Shown piece by piece: positions 35,238 to 43,912 of a DNA stretch of 64,000 nt. Each line of letters begins with the position of its first letter. Position 1 is the stretch's first letter. Made by a program: the position numbers and the translations under genes. Under the pieces are notes generated by a model that had not been told where the DNA came from, made no database searches, and saw nothing but the letters and a program-made list of their open reading frames with translations. Source of the stretch: Paenibacillus sp. JDR-2 (GTDB taxonomy: Bacteria > Bacillota > Bacilli > Paenibacillales > Paenibacillaceae); the NCBI RefSeq assembly GCF_000023585.1, contig NC_012914.1, positions 1,192,501 through 1,256,500 of the forward strand, read 5' to 3'.

Positions 35238-36425
35238 ATGACACAAGAATGGCAGCAGTCCATACAAAAAATCGTAGATGCAGGAGAACTGCTGCAGGGA
35301 ACGTTAAGCCAGCTGCGCCGCAAGGATGGGGCGGCTGCCCCCAAAACAGTGGTGCGGCCGGTTCAACTGAAGAACGGGCTTCATCTGCAGTTCGAATACC
35401 ATTACAGCAATAAAGTAACCCACGATAACGTAAAGCCCGAGCTGGCCGGTGCCAGAATCGTCGAGCTGCTCGAAGGCGATTACAAGCAGGCGCTGTTCAA
35501 GACGGCAACGGAGGATCTTCAGTTGCTGTTCAGCAAGAAGGGAAAGGCAACGATTCTCAGCAAGCCGCCGACCGCAGCGGTGAAGGCTTCGGCAGAGCTT
35601 CAGCATAACCGTCAGAAAAACCGGATATTGGCCGAAGGGACCGCTGCGCCTTTTCTGGTGGAGCTGGGCATTATGTCGAAGGATGGAGCCGTACACGCAA
35701 AGAAACAGGACAAGTATAGACAGATTAACCGTTTCCTAGAGATGGTGACGGATGTGCTGCCCAGCCTGCCTGCGGACAAGCCGCTTACGATCGTTGATTT
35801 TGGCTGCGGCAAATCGTATTTGACCTTTGCCTTGTACCACCTGCTTGCTATTGAGCAGAAGCGGGAGATTTCGATTATCGGCCTGGACTTGAAGGCGGAT
35901 GTCATCGCTTTTTGCCAAGAGCTTGCGGACCGGCTTCATTATGACAAGCTGAAGTTCCTGGTGGGGGACATCGCTGATTACGAAGAGCTAAACGAAGCCG
36001 ATATGGTCGTTACCCTGCATGCCTGCGATACGGCGACGGATGCGGCGCTTGCCAAAGCAGTCAAATGGGGAGCTTCGGTCATTATGTCCGTGCCTTGCTG
36101 CCAGCATGAATTGTTCCGGCAGGTTGAGAGCGACGTATTATCGCCGATTCTGTCGCAGGGACTTCTGAAGGAGCGCTTCTCCGCTCTTGCAACGGACGCA
36201 GCCAGGGGCACTTTGCTCGAGGTGCTTGGTTACAAAGTACAGATGCTGGAGTTTGTCGATCCGGAGCATACCCCTAAAAACCTGTTGATTCGCGCTGTCC
36301 GCAGCGGGCAAAAAGGGTCGATGGAGAAGTGGGGGCAGTACGAGCAATTCCGCAGCTTCCTGAATATTTCTCCGTCATTGGAACATATGCTGTCGGACCT
36401 TTGGCCTACCTCTTCCGAAAAATAA
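35238..36425 (+). CDS. Class I SAM-dependent methyltransferase
   Basis: A 395-residue protein. The C-terminal two thirds hold a Rossmann methyltransferase with motif I VDFGCGKSYLTF (about 182-193), motif II IIGLDLK (about 214) and ADMVVTLHACDTATD (about 254-268), followed by MSVPCCQHEL with a Cys pair. The N-terminal part (about 1-120) is basic and may bind RNA. The Cys-Cys and the ACD motif place it with the METTL25/RRNAD-like methyltransferases, thus an RNA target is likely but not shown. Last gene of the yyaC operon. Confidence 0.75.
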   Translation: MTQEWQQSIQKIVDAGELLQGTLSQLRRKDGAAAPKTVVRPVQLKNGLHLQFEYHYSNKVTHDNVKPELAGARIVELLEGDYKQALFKTATEDLQLLFSKKGKATILSKPPTAAVKASAELQHNRQKNRILAEGTAAPFLVELGIMSKDGAVHAKKQDKYRQINRFLEMVTDVLPSLPADKPLTIVDFGCGKSYLTFALYHLLAIEQKREISIIGLDLKADVIAFCQELADRLHYDKLKFLVGDIADYEELNEADMVVTLHACDTATDAALAKAVKWGASVIMSVPCCQHELFRQVESDVLSPILSQGLLKERFSALATDAARGTLLEVLGYKVQMLEFVDPEHTPKNLLIRAVRSGQKGSMEKWGQYEQFRSFLNISPSLEHMLSDLWPTSSEK

Positions 36426-36517
36426 TACGCAGGAAGTCCTATGGGAGGAATTGTCGACTGAAATAACATTTGTTACAATGGAAATAGATGGATAGATAAA
36501 TGGATGGGTGAACCGTA

Positions 36518-38209
36518 TTGGAATCGATGATGTGGCTGGATTTTAGCATGTTCCTCGTACTGCTCGGTTTGTTTTTCTACGTGTTTGCTGTTGGTACCAT
36601 TACCGTGCTGCACAAAATTTATTTCGCGCTGCATCTTGTGTTGATGGTTTGGCCGCTTACTCAATTTATAGCTCAATCGATGCCTGGTTCTCCATACAGG
36701 CTTTTTTATCTTTCGGGTTCCTACGTCGGATTGTCATTGGTTGGCGTAGGGTGGTTTATCTTTGTTGTCTTTATGACGGGACAAGCCCAATTGATACGTA
36801 CAAGGCGGCTTATTCTGCTGTCGATCCCGGCGCTGATCTCCGTCGCGTGTGTCATCGTAAATCCGAATGAGCTGTTTCTCTCTATTAACGAACAGTTGGC
36901 AACCAAGCAGCTTCAAAGCGGACCCTTATACTGGTATATGATCGTTCAGCTGTTCTCGTATATTCTCGTTTCGCTCGTGGTTATGGGGTATACGATCCGC
37001 CGCGGCGTGTCCGTCCGGCAGCAAATGCTTGTCCGGACAGCCATGAACGGAGTATTTGTGCTAGTCCTGTTTGGATTAGGCGATTTTCTCGTCAATATTA
37101 TCTTTATCAAATATATTTCCTCCTACTTCTCTATCTTCTCGGTAGGGATTACTTTATCCGCCGTGTATCTAGTGCACGCGATCACCAGACACCGGGTATT
37201 CGACATCATTCAAATCGTACAGCGCGATGTGATGAACACGATCTCGACTGGTATTATCGTGCTGGATGAAAGCGGGGTTGTTCTTGAATTCAACAAGGCG
37301 ATGAAGCCGATCCTGAAGCTGAAGATTGGCGAGCGGTTTTCTCCGGAAGCGCTAGAGGTTCATCTTCCTAAGCCGATCCGGAAGGAATTTAATCAGTTCC
37401 TGGACGAACAGAAACTGCGGCCGATGGATCGTCAGGAGCTTGAGATTTCGCTGCATAACAACAACGGCCATTACCGTCACATCGTTGTGCAGTCCGCCCC
37501 TATTCTGAGCCAGAAGAAGAAGGAGCTGCTCGGACGGCTTTTGACCTTCCACGATGTAACGGAGCTGCGTCTGCTGGTGGATGAGACAAATACGCAAAAC
37601 GAGCTGCTTCAGGACAGGAACCGCGAGCTGTTGGTCATGCAGGACGAGCTGTTCCAAGCCAACAAGAAGCTGGAGCATATGGCGATTACGGATGGATTAA
37701 CCGGCTGCTATAACCGGAGGTATTTGCTGCAGCAGCTGGAGCATGAGATAGCGGTAAACGTGCAATTCGGCATTCCTTTTTCGATCTTCCTCTTTGATAT
37801 CGATTTATTCAAGGCAATTAACGATCAATATGGTCATCTTGTAGGAGACGAAGTGATCTGTTCGACGGTCGAGGCCGTAAAAAACACGCTGCGTTCGGCA
37901 GATATACTCGCTAGGTACGGCGGTGAAGAATTTACGGTCTATCTGCCTCATACAACCCGGGACCAAGCGGATATTATTGCCGATATGGTCAAGGAATCGG
38001 TAGAGCAGAATGTCGTCAGAACCGGCATTGGCAGTCAGTCGGTTAGAGTAACGATCAGCATGGGAGTTGTTTCGGTAGAGCAGTTCGACGAGCGGGCTCT
38101 GGACGATCCGAAGGCTTTTCTGAGAGAATTGCTCGCCCAGGCTGACGCGGCATTATACGAAGCGAAATACAACGGTCGCAACCGTATCGTCAAGCGTAAG
38201 CTGGCTTGA
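36518..38209 (+). CDS. Membrane diguanylate cyclase with 7TM and PAS domains
   Basis: A 563-residue protein: seven membrane helices (about 5-220) of the histidine-kinase N-terminal 7TM type, a PAS-like domain (about 240-370, DVMNTISTGIIVLDESGVVLEFN), a short coiled coil (NELLQDRNRELLVMQDELF) and a GGDEF domain with the active-site motif GGEEF (about 470) and the upstream ITDGLTGCYNRRYL and DIDLFKAINDQYG. It makes c-di-GMP. Start TTG at 36518 is uncertain; ATGs at 36527 and 36530 are possible. No I-site RxxD is obvious to me. The next gene is an HD-GYP protein, a possible antagonist. Confidence 0.87.
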   Translation: MESMMWLDFSMFLVLLGLFFYVFAVGTITVLHKIYFALHLVLMVWPLTQFIAQSMPGSPYRLFYLSGSYVGLSLVGVGWFIFVVFMTGQAQLIRTRRLILLSIPALISVACVIVNPNELFLSINEQLATKQLQSGPLYWYMIVQLFSYILVSLVVMGYTIRRGVSVRQQMLVRTAMNGVFVLVLFGLGDFLVNIIFIKYISSYFSIFSVGITLSAVYLVHAITRHRVFDIIQIVQRDVMNTISTGIIVLDESGVVLEFNKAMKPILKLKIGERFSPEALEVHLPKPIRKEFNQFLDEQKLRPMDRQELEISLHNNNGHYRHIVVQSAPILSQKKKELLGRLLTFHDVTELRLLVDETNTQNELLQDRNRELLVMQDELFQANKKLEHMAITDGLTGCYNRRYLLQQLEHEIAVNVQFGIPFSIFLFDIDLFKAINDQYGHLVGDEVICSTVEAVKNTLRSADILARYGGEEFTVYLPHTTRDQADIIADMVKESVEQNVVRTGIGSQSVRVTISMGVVSVEQFDERALDDPKAFLRELLAQADAALYEAKYNGRNRIVKRKLA

Positions 38210-38215
38210 TGACAG

Positions 38216-38261
38216 ACTCGGCAAACTAAGGGATAACAGACCTGGTATGCCGAGTTTTTTT
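38216..38261 (+). terminator. Terminator after the diguanylate cyclase
   Basis: ACTCGGCA / TGCCGAGT around a 24-base loop, followed by seven T. Confidence 0.75.
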
Positions 38262-38375
38262 GTTAAGATTTTATGAATAAATGATAGATATCCTTCCTTG
38301 ATAGTCAGCCCCTCATATATTTGATAAAATAGCTTCGTACTGTTGATTGAGTATGGATCGAAAGAGGTATGAGCG

Positions 38376-39461
38376 ATGAGAAAAGTGCAAATTGGATCGG
38401 TCAAACCTGGGGACAAGCTTGCAAAACCGATATTTCAAGATAATGGACGGGTTCTGCTTGGCGAAGGCGTAGAGCTGAATGATCGTTATATAAATCGGCT
38501 TCAAAATTTAGGCGTTGATATTGTTTATATCGAGGACGGCATGACAGAGGACCTTATTCCCGAGGATACGCTTAGAGACGAGACTCGCCGGCAGGCGGTA
38601 GAAGCGATCTACAAGACGATGAATTCCTTTAAGGACCAGTCGGTGGTTATGAAGGGCCGGGCGATTGCTCCGGATCTGGGGCGGACCTTTCGTAATGTGT
38701 TTGGCCAGATTATGACGGATTTGACGACCAGGCCAAATATGATGGTCAATCTGACGAATATTCATGTTGCAGACGCTTACTTGTTCCATCATTCGGTGAA
38801 TGTCGCGATGCTTGCAGGGGTAATGGGAATTGCGAAGGGTTATAACCGCAACCAGCTGGAGGAGCTTGGCATCGGCGCGCTTTTGTTTGATATCGGAATG
38901 ACCAAGATCCCGCAAAAGCTGATTGAGAAGGTAGGACCTCTGACAGCCGAAGAACGGGTAGTTATGGAGAGCCATACCAAGGAAGGCTTTGATATTTTGC
39001 GCAAATATCATGATATCTCAATCGTGTCGGCGCATTGCGCGCTCCAGCATCATGAACGTTATGACGGCTCTGGTTATCCTCGCCGCCTGAAACGGGACGA
39101 GATTCATATGTATGCCCAGATCGTAGGGATTGCGGATGTCTATGATGCCCTTACCTCTCCACGGCCGCACCGCAAACGGTATTCGCCATCCGAGGCAATC
39201 GAGTTTCTGTTTGCCGCAGGCAATACCTATTTTGATTTTGACCTGATTAAGCTGTTCTGCAAGCATATTTCGATATATCCGGTTTCAACGACCGTATTGC
39301 TCAGCTCCGGCCAGGTCGGGGTAGTATCTCTTAACAGTGAGCTTGCTCTGCATCGGCCAAGAGTTCGGATTATCCGGGAAGCGGACGGCAAGGAACCGGC
39401 TTCTCCGTATGATTTGGAGCTGAAGGATGAGCTGCATCTGACCATCATCAAAGAATTGTAA
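38376..39461 (+). CDS. HD-GYP domain protein with a substituted HD motif
   Basis: A 361-residue protein. The N-terminal about 130 residues are variable; the HD-GYP domain follows, with HHSVNVAMLAG (about 140-150), LLFDIGMTKIP (about 169-179), ESHTKEGFDIL (about 196), HHERYDGSGYPRRL (about 221-234) and IADVYDALTSPRPHR. The GYP motif is intact, but the canonical HDxGK reads FDIGM: the metal-ligand His is Phe171. Normally this family hydrolyses c-di-GMP; here catalysis may be lost and the protein may act as a c-di-GMP receptor. GAGGTATGAGCG precedes the ATG. Paired with the cyclase before it, in its own transcription unit. Confidence 0.8.
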   Translation: MRKVQIGSVKPGDKLAKPIFQDNGRVLLGEGVELNDRYINRLQNLGVDIVYIEDGMTEDLIPEDTLRDETRRQAVEAIYKTMNSFKDQSVVMKGRAIAPDLGRTFRNVFGQIMTDLTTRPNMMVNLTNIHVADAYLFHHSVNVAMLAGVMGIAKGYNRNQLEELGIGALLFDIGMTKIPQKLIEKVGPLTAEERVVMESHTKEGFDILRKYHDISIVSAHCALQHHERYDGSGYPRRLKRDEIHMYAQIVGIADVYDALTSPRPHRKRYSPSEAIEFLFAAGNTYFDFDLIKLFCKHISIYPVSTTVLLSSGQVGVVSLNSELALHRPRVRIIREADGKEPASPYDLELKDELHLTIIKEL

Positions 39462-39549
39462 TTTTGGACGAACGGGCATAGGATTCCATCCATACCAAGC
39501 TATCACTCTCTGAATATCCTAATAAAGAATTAGGAGGGAGGGTGACAGA

Positions 39550-39909
39550 ATGGCTGCCAGAATAAGACCGACTTTAAAAAGTCCTTCCAAAGGCAAGGGG
39601 AAAGTGATTAAAAGAACGGCTCAATTAGCACCTCAGCAATCAGGCCCGATTTTTAGCAGATTGACAATCGTTTGGGTAAACGAGGAAGGTATCCCGTTTA
39701 ACACAACCGGCTTTTTTGCTAGATTATCCAGAGGGAACACGGTTGTTTCCACCGCGAATTTTGACCGATTTGGCGTAGTTCGCTTCAATAATATTACAAC
39801 TCTTACGACAGCAACGTTTACGCTTAGGATCTTCCGAAGCGCAGACGGTGCCTTATTCCGTACAAGAACGATTCCATCCGGCGTAGAGACATTTGCTGTT
39901 ATTGGTTAA
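39550..39909 (+). CDS. Small beta-rich protein, unknown
   Basis: A 119-residue protein: a basic, disordered start (MAARIRPTLKSPSKGKGKVIK) then a compact beta pattern rich in Thr, Phe and Arg (FSRLTIVWVNEEGIPFNTTGFFARLSR..., ending TIPSGVETFAVIG). No Cys, no membrane segment and no signal peptide. I do not recognise the family; similar small Arg/Thr-rich proteins occur in spore coats of Paenibacillus, but that is only a resemblance in composition. GGAGGGAGGG gives a strong ribosome site, and a good terminator follows. Confidence 0.6.
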   Translation: MAARIRPTLKSPSKGKGKVIKRTAQLAPQQSGPIFSRLTIVWVNEEGIPFNTTGFFARLSRGNTVVSTANFDRFGVVRFNNITTLTTATFTLRIFRSADGALFRTRTIPSGVETFAVIG

Positions 39910-39926
39910 TTCAACAAACTAGATTC

Positions 39927-39968
39927 AAAGTGGCTGTGCTAGTTAAAACGCGCACAGCCACTTTTTTT
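39927..39968 (+). terminator. Intrinsic terminator
   Basis: AAAGTGGCTGTGC / GCACAGCCACTTT with a 12-base loop, then T-run. Confidence 0.9.
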
Positions 39969-39977
39969 ATTCTTACT

Positions 39978-40029
39978 AGGTTAATGACGGTCGGAAGAAC
40001 ATTCAAATGCGTAGTTTGCTCATTAACCT
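39978..40029. repeat. 10-bp inverted repeat upstream of yitT-like gene
   Basis: AGGTTAATGA (39978-39987) and TCATTAACCT (40020-40029), perfect arms with a 32-base loop. It lies 125 bases before the next gene. A leader hairpin or an operator pair; no T-run follows, so not a terminator. Confidence 0.5.
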
Positions 40030-40153
40030 GACATCCTATGGGACAAGTTTCGTGTCTGATTGCTATATTCTGCGCAGGCCGGTCTTTGAATATCTTGTTT
40101 ATTAAGGTAAAATAATCGTAATTAGCGAGTTCGGGGGGAGGAACAAGCTACAT

Positions 40154-41026
40154 ATGACGGGACATGCACAGCACTTAAAGCTGCCTAAGCTGGAGCTGCT
40201 TCGCAGGATTTTGTTTATCACGCTGGGAGCCGCTCTGGTTTCAGTAGGATTGGAGATTTTTTTGGTCCCCAATCACATTATTGACGGCGGGATCGTCGGG
40301 ATATCGATTATCGTATCCCATCTGACAGGACTGCCTCTCGGTATTTTCCTATTCCTTCTTAACCTGCCGTTTCTGGTGCTTGGCTACAAGCAGATCGGCA
40401 AAACGTTCGCGATGTCGACCCTGTACGGGGTAAGCGTAATGTCGCTTGGCACTTTCCTGCTTCATCCGGTTCCTCCATTGACAGAGGAATATTTTCTAGC
40501 CTCGATATTTGGCGGCGTGATTCTGGGGATTGGTGTCGGTATCGTGATCAGGTTTGGCGGATCTTTGGATGGCACGGAGATTATCGCTATTTTGTTTAAC
40601 AAGCGTCTGCCTTTTTCGGTTGGCGAGATTGTGATGTTTTTTAATTTGTTTATTCTCGGAAGCGCAGGCTTTGTGTTTGGCTGGGACCGGGCGATGTATT
40701 CGCTCGTCGCATACTACATTGCCTACAAGATGATTGATATTACGATGGAAGGCTTCGAAGAATCCAAAGCGGTCTGGATCATCAGCGACGAGGCTAAAGA
40801 GATTGGCTCGGCCATTATGGACCGGCTTGGGCGCGGCGTGACGTATATGCATGGCGAAGGCGGTTTTTCCGGCGGGCAGAAACGGATTATTTTCTGCGTT
40901 ATTACCCGTCTGGAGGAAGCGAAGATGAAGTCGATCGTCAATGATATTGATCCGTCAGCTTTTCTCGCCGTTGGCAACATCCACGATGTGAAGGGCGGCA
41001 GATTCAAGAAGCGGGATATTCACTAA
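40154..41026 (+). CDS. YitT family membrane protein
   Basis: A 290-residue protein with six hydrophobic segments in the first about 200 residues (starting ILFITLGAALVSVGLEIFLVPN and containing GGSLDGTEIIAIL) and a C-terminal cytoplasmic DUF2179 domain (GRGVTYMHGEGGFSGGQKRIIFCVITR, about 228-254). This is the YitT/YvjA/YebE family, proposed transporters or exporters of unknown substrate. Ribosome site GGGGGAGGAAC. A small dyad lies upstream (39978-40029). The thiL gene follows 24 bases later. Confidence 0.87.
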   Translation: MTGHAQHLKLPKLELLRRILFITLGAALVSVGLEIFLVPNHIIDGGIVGISIIVSHLTGLPLGIFLFLLNLPFLVLGYKQIGKTFAMSTLYGVSVMSLGTFLLHPVPPLTEEYFLASIFGGVILGIGVGIVIRFGGSLDGTEIIAILFNKRLPFSVGEIVMFFNLFILGSAGFVFGWDRAMYSLVAYYIAYKMIDITMEGFEESKAVWIISDEAKEIGSAIMDRLGRGVTYMHGEGGFSGGQKRIIFCVITRLEEAKMKSIVNDIDPSAFLAVGNIHDVKGGRFKKRDIH

Positions 41027-41050
41027 AAGGATAGTTAGGAGAAAAGGGCA

Positions 41051-42100
41051 GTGGACGAATTTGCAAGCATCCGCCATTGGACTTCGGGGCGGCAAAGCGA
41101 AAGCTGGCAGCGGGAACGCGGAGTCCGGCTTGGCATTGGAGACGATGCGGCGCTTGTTGACCCTGCCGCTCCGATAAATGGCGTAGATTCGCCGTATGAA
41201 TACATCATGGCGATGGATACGATGGTAGAGACGGTACACTTCAACGAGGTGACGATGTCCTACGAGGATATCGGCTATAAAGCGCTCGCTTCCAATGTGA
41301 GCGACATAGCTGCCATGGGCGGTGTACCGCTGCAGGCGCTTGTTTCGGTTAGCGTGCCGAAGCAGCTTGGGCCGGAGCCGATGCACCGGCTCTATGATGG
41401 GTTGTATGCTTGCGCCGAGCAATATGGCGTAGCGGTGATTGGCGGCGACACCACTTCGTCGCCGCAGCATCTTGTTGTCGCGGTGACGGTGACAGGTGCC
41501 GTCGAAGCGGGCAAGGCGCTGCGCCGGTCGGGGGCGAAGCCCGGCGACGCGGTTGTATTGACCGGCCCGGTCGGCAAATCGGCGGCCGGGCTGCATTTCC
41601 TGCTCGCGCAGCGGGAACGCGGCGCGGATGCTCTCGCAGGGGAAAGGGCGGCGGCGCAGCTTGTGCAGGCGCACCGCCGCCCGTCGCCTTCGGTGCGTGC
41701 GGGACGCCTGCTGCTTGCGCGGGGAACCTGTCATTCGCTTAATGACGTAAGCGACGGGCTTGCTAGCGAGGCCTGGGAGATCGCTGAAGCATCGGGCCTT
41801 GTCGTATCGTTATTCGAGAAGCACCTGCCTCGAAGCGGCAGTATGGCCGCTTATGCAGGTGTAGCTGGCATCGATCCTTTGGAGTGGATGCTGTACGGCG
41901 GCGAGGATTACGTGCTGCTCGGGACTATGGAGCAGGGTGATGCGGCAGCGGCACAGGCGGCTTTCCATGCGGAAGGGCTGCCCTTTTATATCATTGGGGA
42001 GGCCTCGGCCGGAGCGCCGGCGGCCGAAATAATCCGCGTGACAGACAGAGGCGAGCTTAGGCAGCCGCTGGCTAAACGGGGATACAATCATTTTGAGTAA
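41051..42100 (+). CDS. thiL: Thiamine-monophosphate kinase
   Basis: A 349-residue ATP-grasp-unrelated AIR-synthase-like kinase: RLGIGDDAALVDP (about 27-39), MAMDTMVETVHF (about 55-66), ALASNVSDIAAMGG (about 78-91), GGDTTSS (about 134-140) and DVSDGLASEAWEI (about 232-244). It converts thiamine phosphate to thiamine diphosphate. GTG start at 41051 with TAGGAGA upstream. First of a close-packed cluster thiL-tsaE-tsaB-rimI-tsaD with spacings of 15 bases or overlaps, an arrangement common in Firmicutes. Confidence 0.94.
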   Translation: MDEFASIRHWTSGRQSESWQRERGVRLGIGDDAALVDPAAPINGVDSPYEYIMAMDTMVETVHFNEVTMSYEDIGYKALASNVSDIAAMGGVPLQALVSVSVPKQLGPEPMHRLYDGLYACAEQYGVAVIGGDTTSSPQHLVVAVTVTGAVEAGKALRRSGAKPGDAVVLTGPVGKSAAGLHFLLAQRERGADALAGERAAAQLVQAHRRPSPSVRAGRLLLARGTCHSLNDVSDGLASEAWEIAEASGLVVSLFEKHLPRSGSMAAYAGVAGIDPLEWMLYGGEDYVLLGTMEQGDAAAAQAAFHAEGLPFYIIGEASAGAPAAEIIRVTDRGELRQPLAKRGYNHFE

Positions 42101-42115
42101 TAAGCAGGTGAGAAG

Positions 42116-42613
42116 ATGACGATCAAAGGACAAGTTGTGTTTACCGTTCGGAGCGAGCAGGAAACGGCCTTGCTTGCACAGCGGATTGCCGGCCTTGTGA
42201 AACCGGGCACGGTGCTTGCATTGGACGGAGACCTTGGGGCCGGAAAGACAACCTTTTCGCAAAAATTCGCAAAAGCGATTGGGGTAACGGATATTGTAAA
42301 CAGTCCGACGTTTACGATTATTAAAGAATACGAGGGGGCCTCCATGCCCTTTTATCATATGGATGTGTACCGTCTGTCTCTGGAAGAGGCCGACGAGCTG
42401 GGGCTGGACGATTATTTCTTCGGCGACGGGGTTACGATTGTGGAATGGGCAAGCCTGATTGAAGAGCTGCTGCCGCCGGAGCGTCTGGAAATGTATATTG
42501 CGCACGAAGGCGGCGAGGAGCGCCAGTTCCGGATCTCCGGAATCGGCGAGCCGTATGCCTCTTGGAGCGAGGCTTTTTCGAAAGAGATGGGAGCAGGGAA
42601 TAACGATGACTGA
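42116..42613 (+). CDS. tsaE: tRNA threonylcarbamoyladenosine biosynthesis ATPase TsaE
   Basis: A 165-residue P-loop protein: Walker A LDGDLGAGKTTFSQKFAKAIG (about 36-56), then VNSPTFTIIKEYEG (about 62-75), HMDVYRL (about 81) and VTIVEWA (about 106). It is the ATPase that assists TsaB and TsaD in making t6A37 of ANN-decoding tRNAs. It overlaps the start of tsaB by 8 bases. Confidence 0.94.
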   Translation: MTIKGQVVFTVRSEQETALLAQRIAGLVKPGTVLALDGDLGAGKTTFSQKFAKAIGVTDIVNSPTFTIIKEYEGASMPFYHMDVYRLSLEEADELGLDDYFFGDGVTIVEWASLIEELLPPERLEMYIAHEGGEERQFRISGIGEPYASWSEAFSKEMGAGNNDD

Positions 42614-43427
42614 ACGTAATGTTGGACCGGTATTAGCGTTTGATACTTCAACCGCTGCTTTTGCCGCAGCGATCTTGGATAAAGGCCGTATTCTGGGGGA
42701 CATGCAGTCGCTGGCGGAAAGAAATCATTCCGTGCACGTCATTACCCATATTAAGCAGTTGATGGAGCAATGCGGCGTAGCGTCAAAGGATGTAGGCGCT
42801 ATTGCGGTTGGCAGCGGGCCGGGGTCTTATACGGGGATGAGGATCGCGGTTGCGGCAGCAAAAACGCTCGCTTGGGTATGGGACAAGCCTTTGGTCAGCG
42901 TATCCAGCCTTGAGGCGATTGCCTATGGAGGCTGGCATCATGCGGCTGGCGTTCAGCTTGGAGCGGCTTCGGCTTCTGGAGCCGGCACAGGCGAAGACTG
43001 GATTCTTCCGATTATGGATGCCCGGCGCGGACAAGTCTATACGGGCGGCTATGCGATGTCCGCAGGCGGCGAGTGGAGCGGCTTTGCGGCCGACGGCGTA
43101 AGACTTATGCATGACTGGGTGGATCGTATTGCGGGGGAAGCGGCACTGCGGCAGGGACAAGTAAAACGTATTTGGGTTATTGGCGATCTGGCCCTGCACC
43201 GGGAAGAAGCGGAACGGCTTCAGGCTTTATGCGGGGAAAATAAGTCCGGAGCGGATGTGCAGCTGCTGTCCTATGAACTGGAAGGCCGCGCGCTAGCTTG
43301 GCTTGGACGTGGGCGACTGCTTAAAGGCGAGATTGCGGACACGCATGGATTGACGCCTAACTATACCCAGCTGGCAGAGGCGGAAGTAAATCTTCGCGCC
43401 AAGCAGCAGGGGGAGGCGAAGTCCTGA
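42606..43427 (+). CDS. tsaB: tRNA threonylcarbamoyladenosine biosynthesis protein TsaB
   Basis: A 273-residue ASKHA-fold protein: VLAFDTSTAAFAAAIL (about 8-23), RNHSVHVITHIKQLM (about 38-52) and GSGPGSYTGMRIAVAAAKTLAW (about 73-94), the family signature of the inactive partner of TsaD. Start at 42606 overlaps the tsaE stop by 8 bases. The longer frame running back from here is the overlap with tsaE in another frame. The stop overlaps the rimI start (TGATG). Confidence 0.94.
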   Translation: MTERNVGPVLAFDTSTAAFAAAILDKGRILGDMQSLAERNHSVHVITHIKQLMEQCGVASKDVGAIAVGSGPGSYTGMRIAVAAAKTLAWVWDKPLVSVSSLEAIAYGGWHHAAGVQLGAASASGAGTGEDWILPIMDARRGQVYTGGYAMSAGGEWSGFAADGVRLMHDWVDRIAGEAALRQGQVKRIWVIGDLALHREEAERLQALCGENKSGADVQLLSYELEGRALAWLGRGRLLKGEIADTHGLTPNYTQLAEAEVNLRAKQQGEAKS

Positions 43428-43912
43428 TGCTGTCCGATCTTGTTTTTCGTTCCATGACGATGGCGGATATCCCGTTTATCGTTGATATTGAGCATGAGGC
43501 GTTTGCCACTCCGTGGACACCGGAAGCGTTCAAAAACGAGCTGACGAGCAATATGTTTGCGCGTTATATGGTGATGGAGCATAACGGCCAAATTATCGGC
43601 TACGGCGGGATGTGGGTAATAGTGGATGAAGCGCATGTCACTAACATTGCCGTACGTGCCGATCATAGAGGTCAAGGGCTTGGAGAACGGCTTTTAACCG
43701 AGCTGCAGCGGACGGCTGCTTTTTTTGGCGCGAACAAAATGACGCTGGAAGTACGCGTGTCCAACGAGATTGCGCAGAGCTTGTACCGGAAGCTGGGCTT
43801 TAAACCTTCCGGCATCCGTCCGGCTTATTATTCCGATAATAACGAGGACGCGTTAATTATGTGGGCGGATCTCTATTCCTATCAGCCTGCAACAGAGGAG
43901 CAAGAATGGTGA
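43427..43912 (+). CDS. rimI: Ribosomal protein S18 alanine N-acetyltransferase RimI
   Basis: A 161-residue GNAT acetyltransferase: FRSMTMADIPFIVDIEHEAF, an acetyl-CoA loop in VRADHRGQGLGERLLTELQR (about 79-98) and SNEIAQSLYRKLGFKPSGIRPAYYSDNNEDALIMW. It acetylates the N-terminus of S18 in E. coli; the same role is assumed here. Start ATG at 43427 overlaps the tsaB stop by one base; its end overlaps tsaD by 7 bases. Confidence 0.92.
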   Translation: MLSDLVFRSMTMADIPFIVDIEHEAFATPWTPEAFKNELTSNMFARYMVMEHNGQIIGYGGMWVIVDEAHVTNIAVRADHRGQGLGERLLTELQRTAAFFGANKMTLEVRVSNEIAQSLYRKLGFKPSGIRPAYYSDNNEDALIMWADLYSYQPATEEQEW

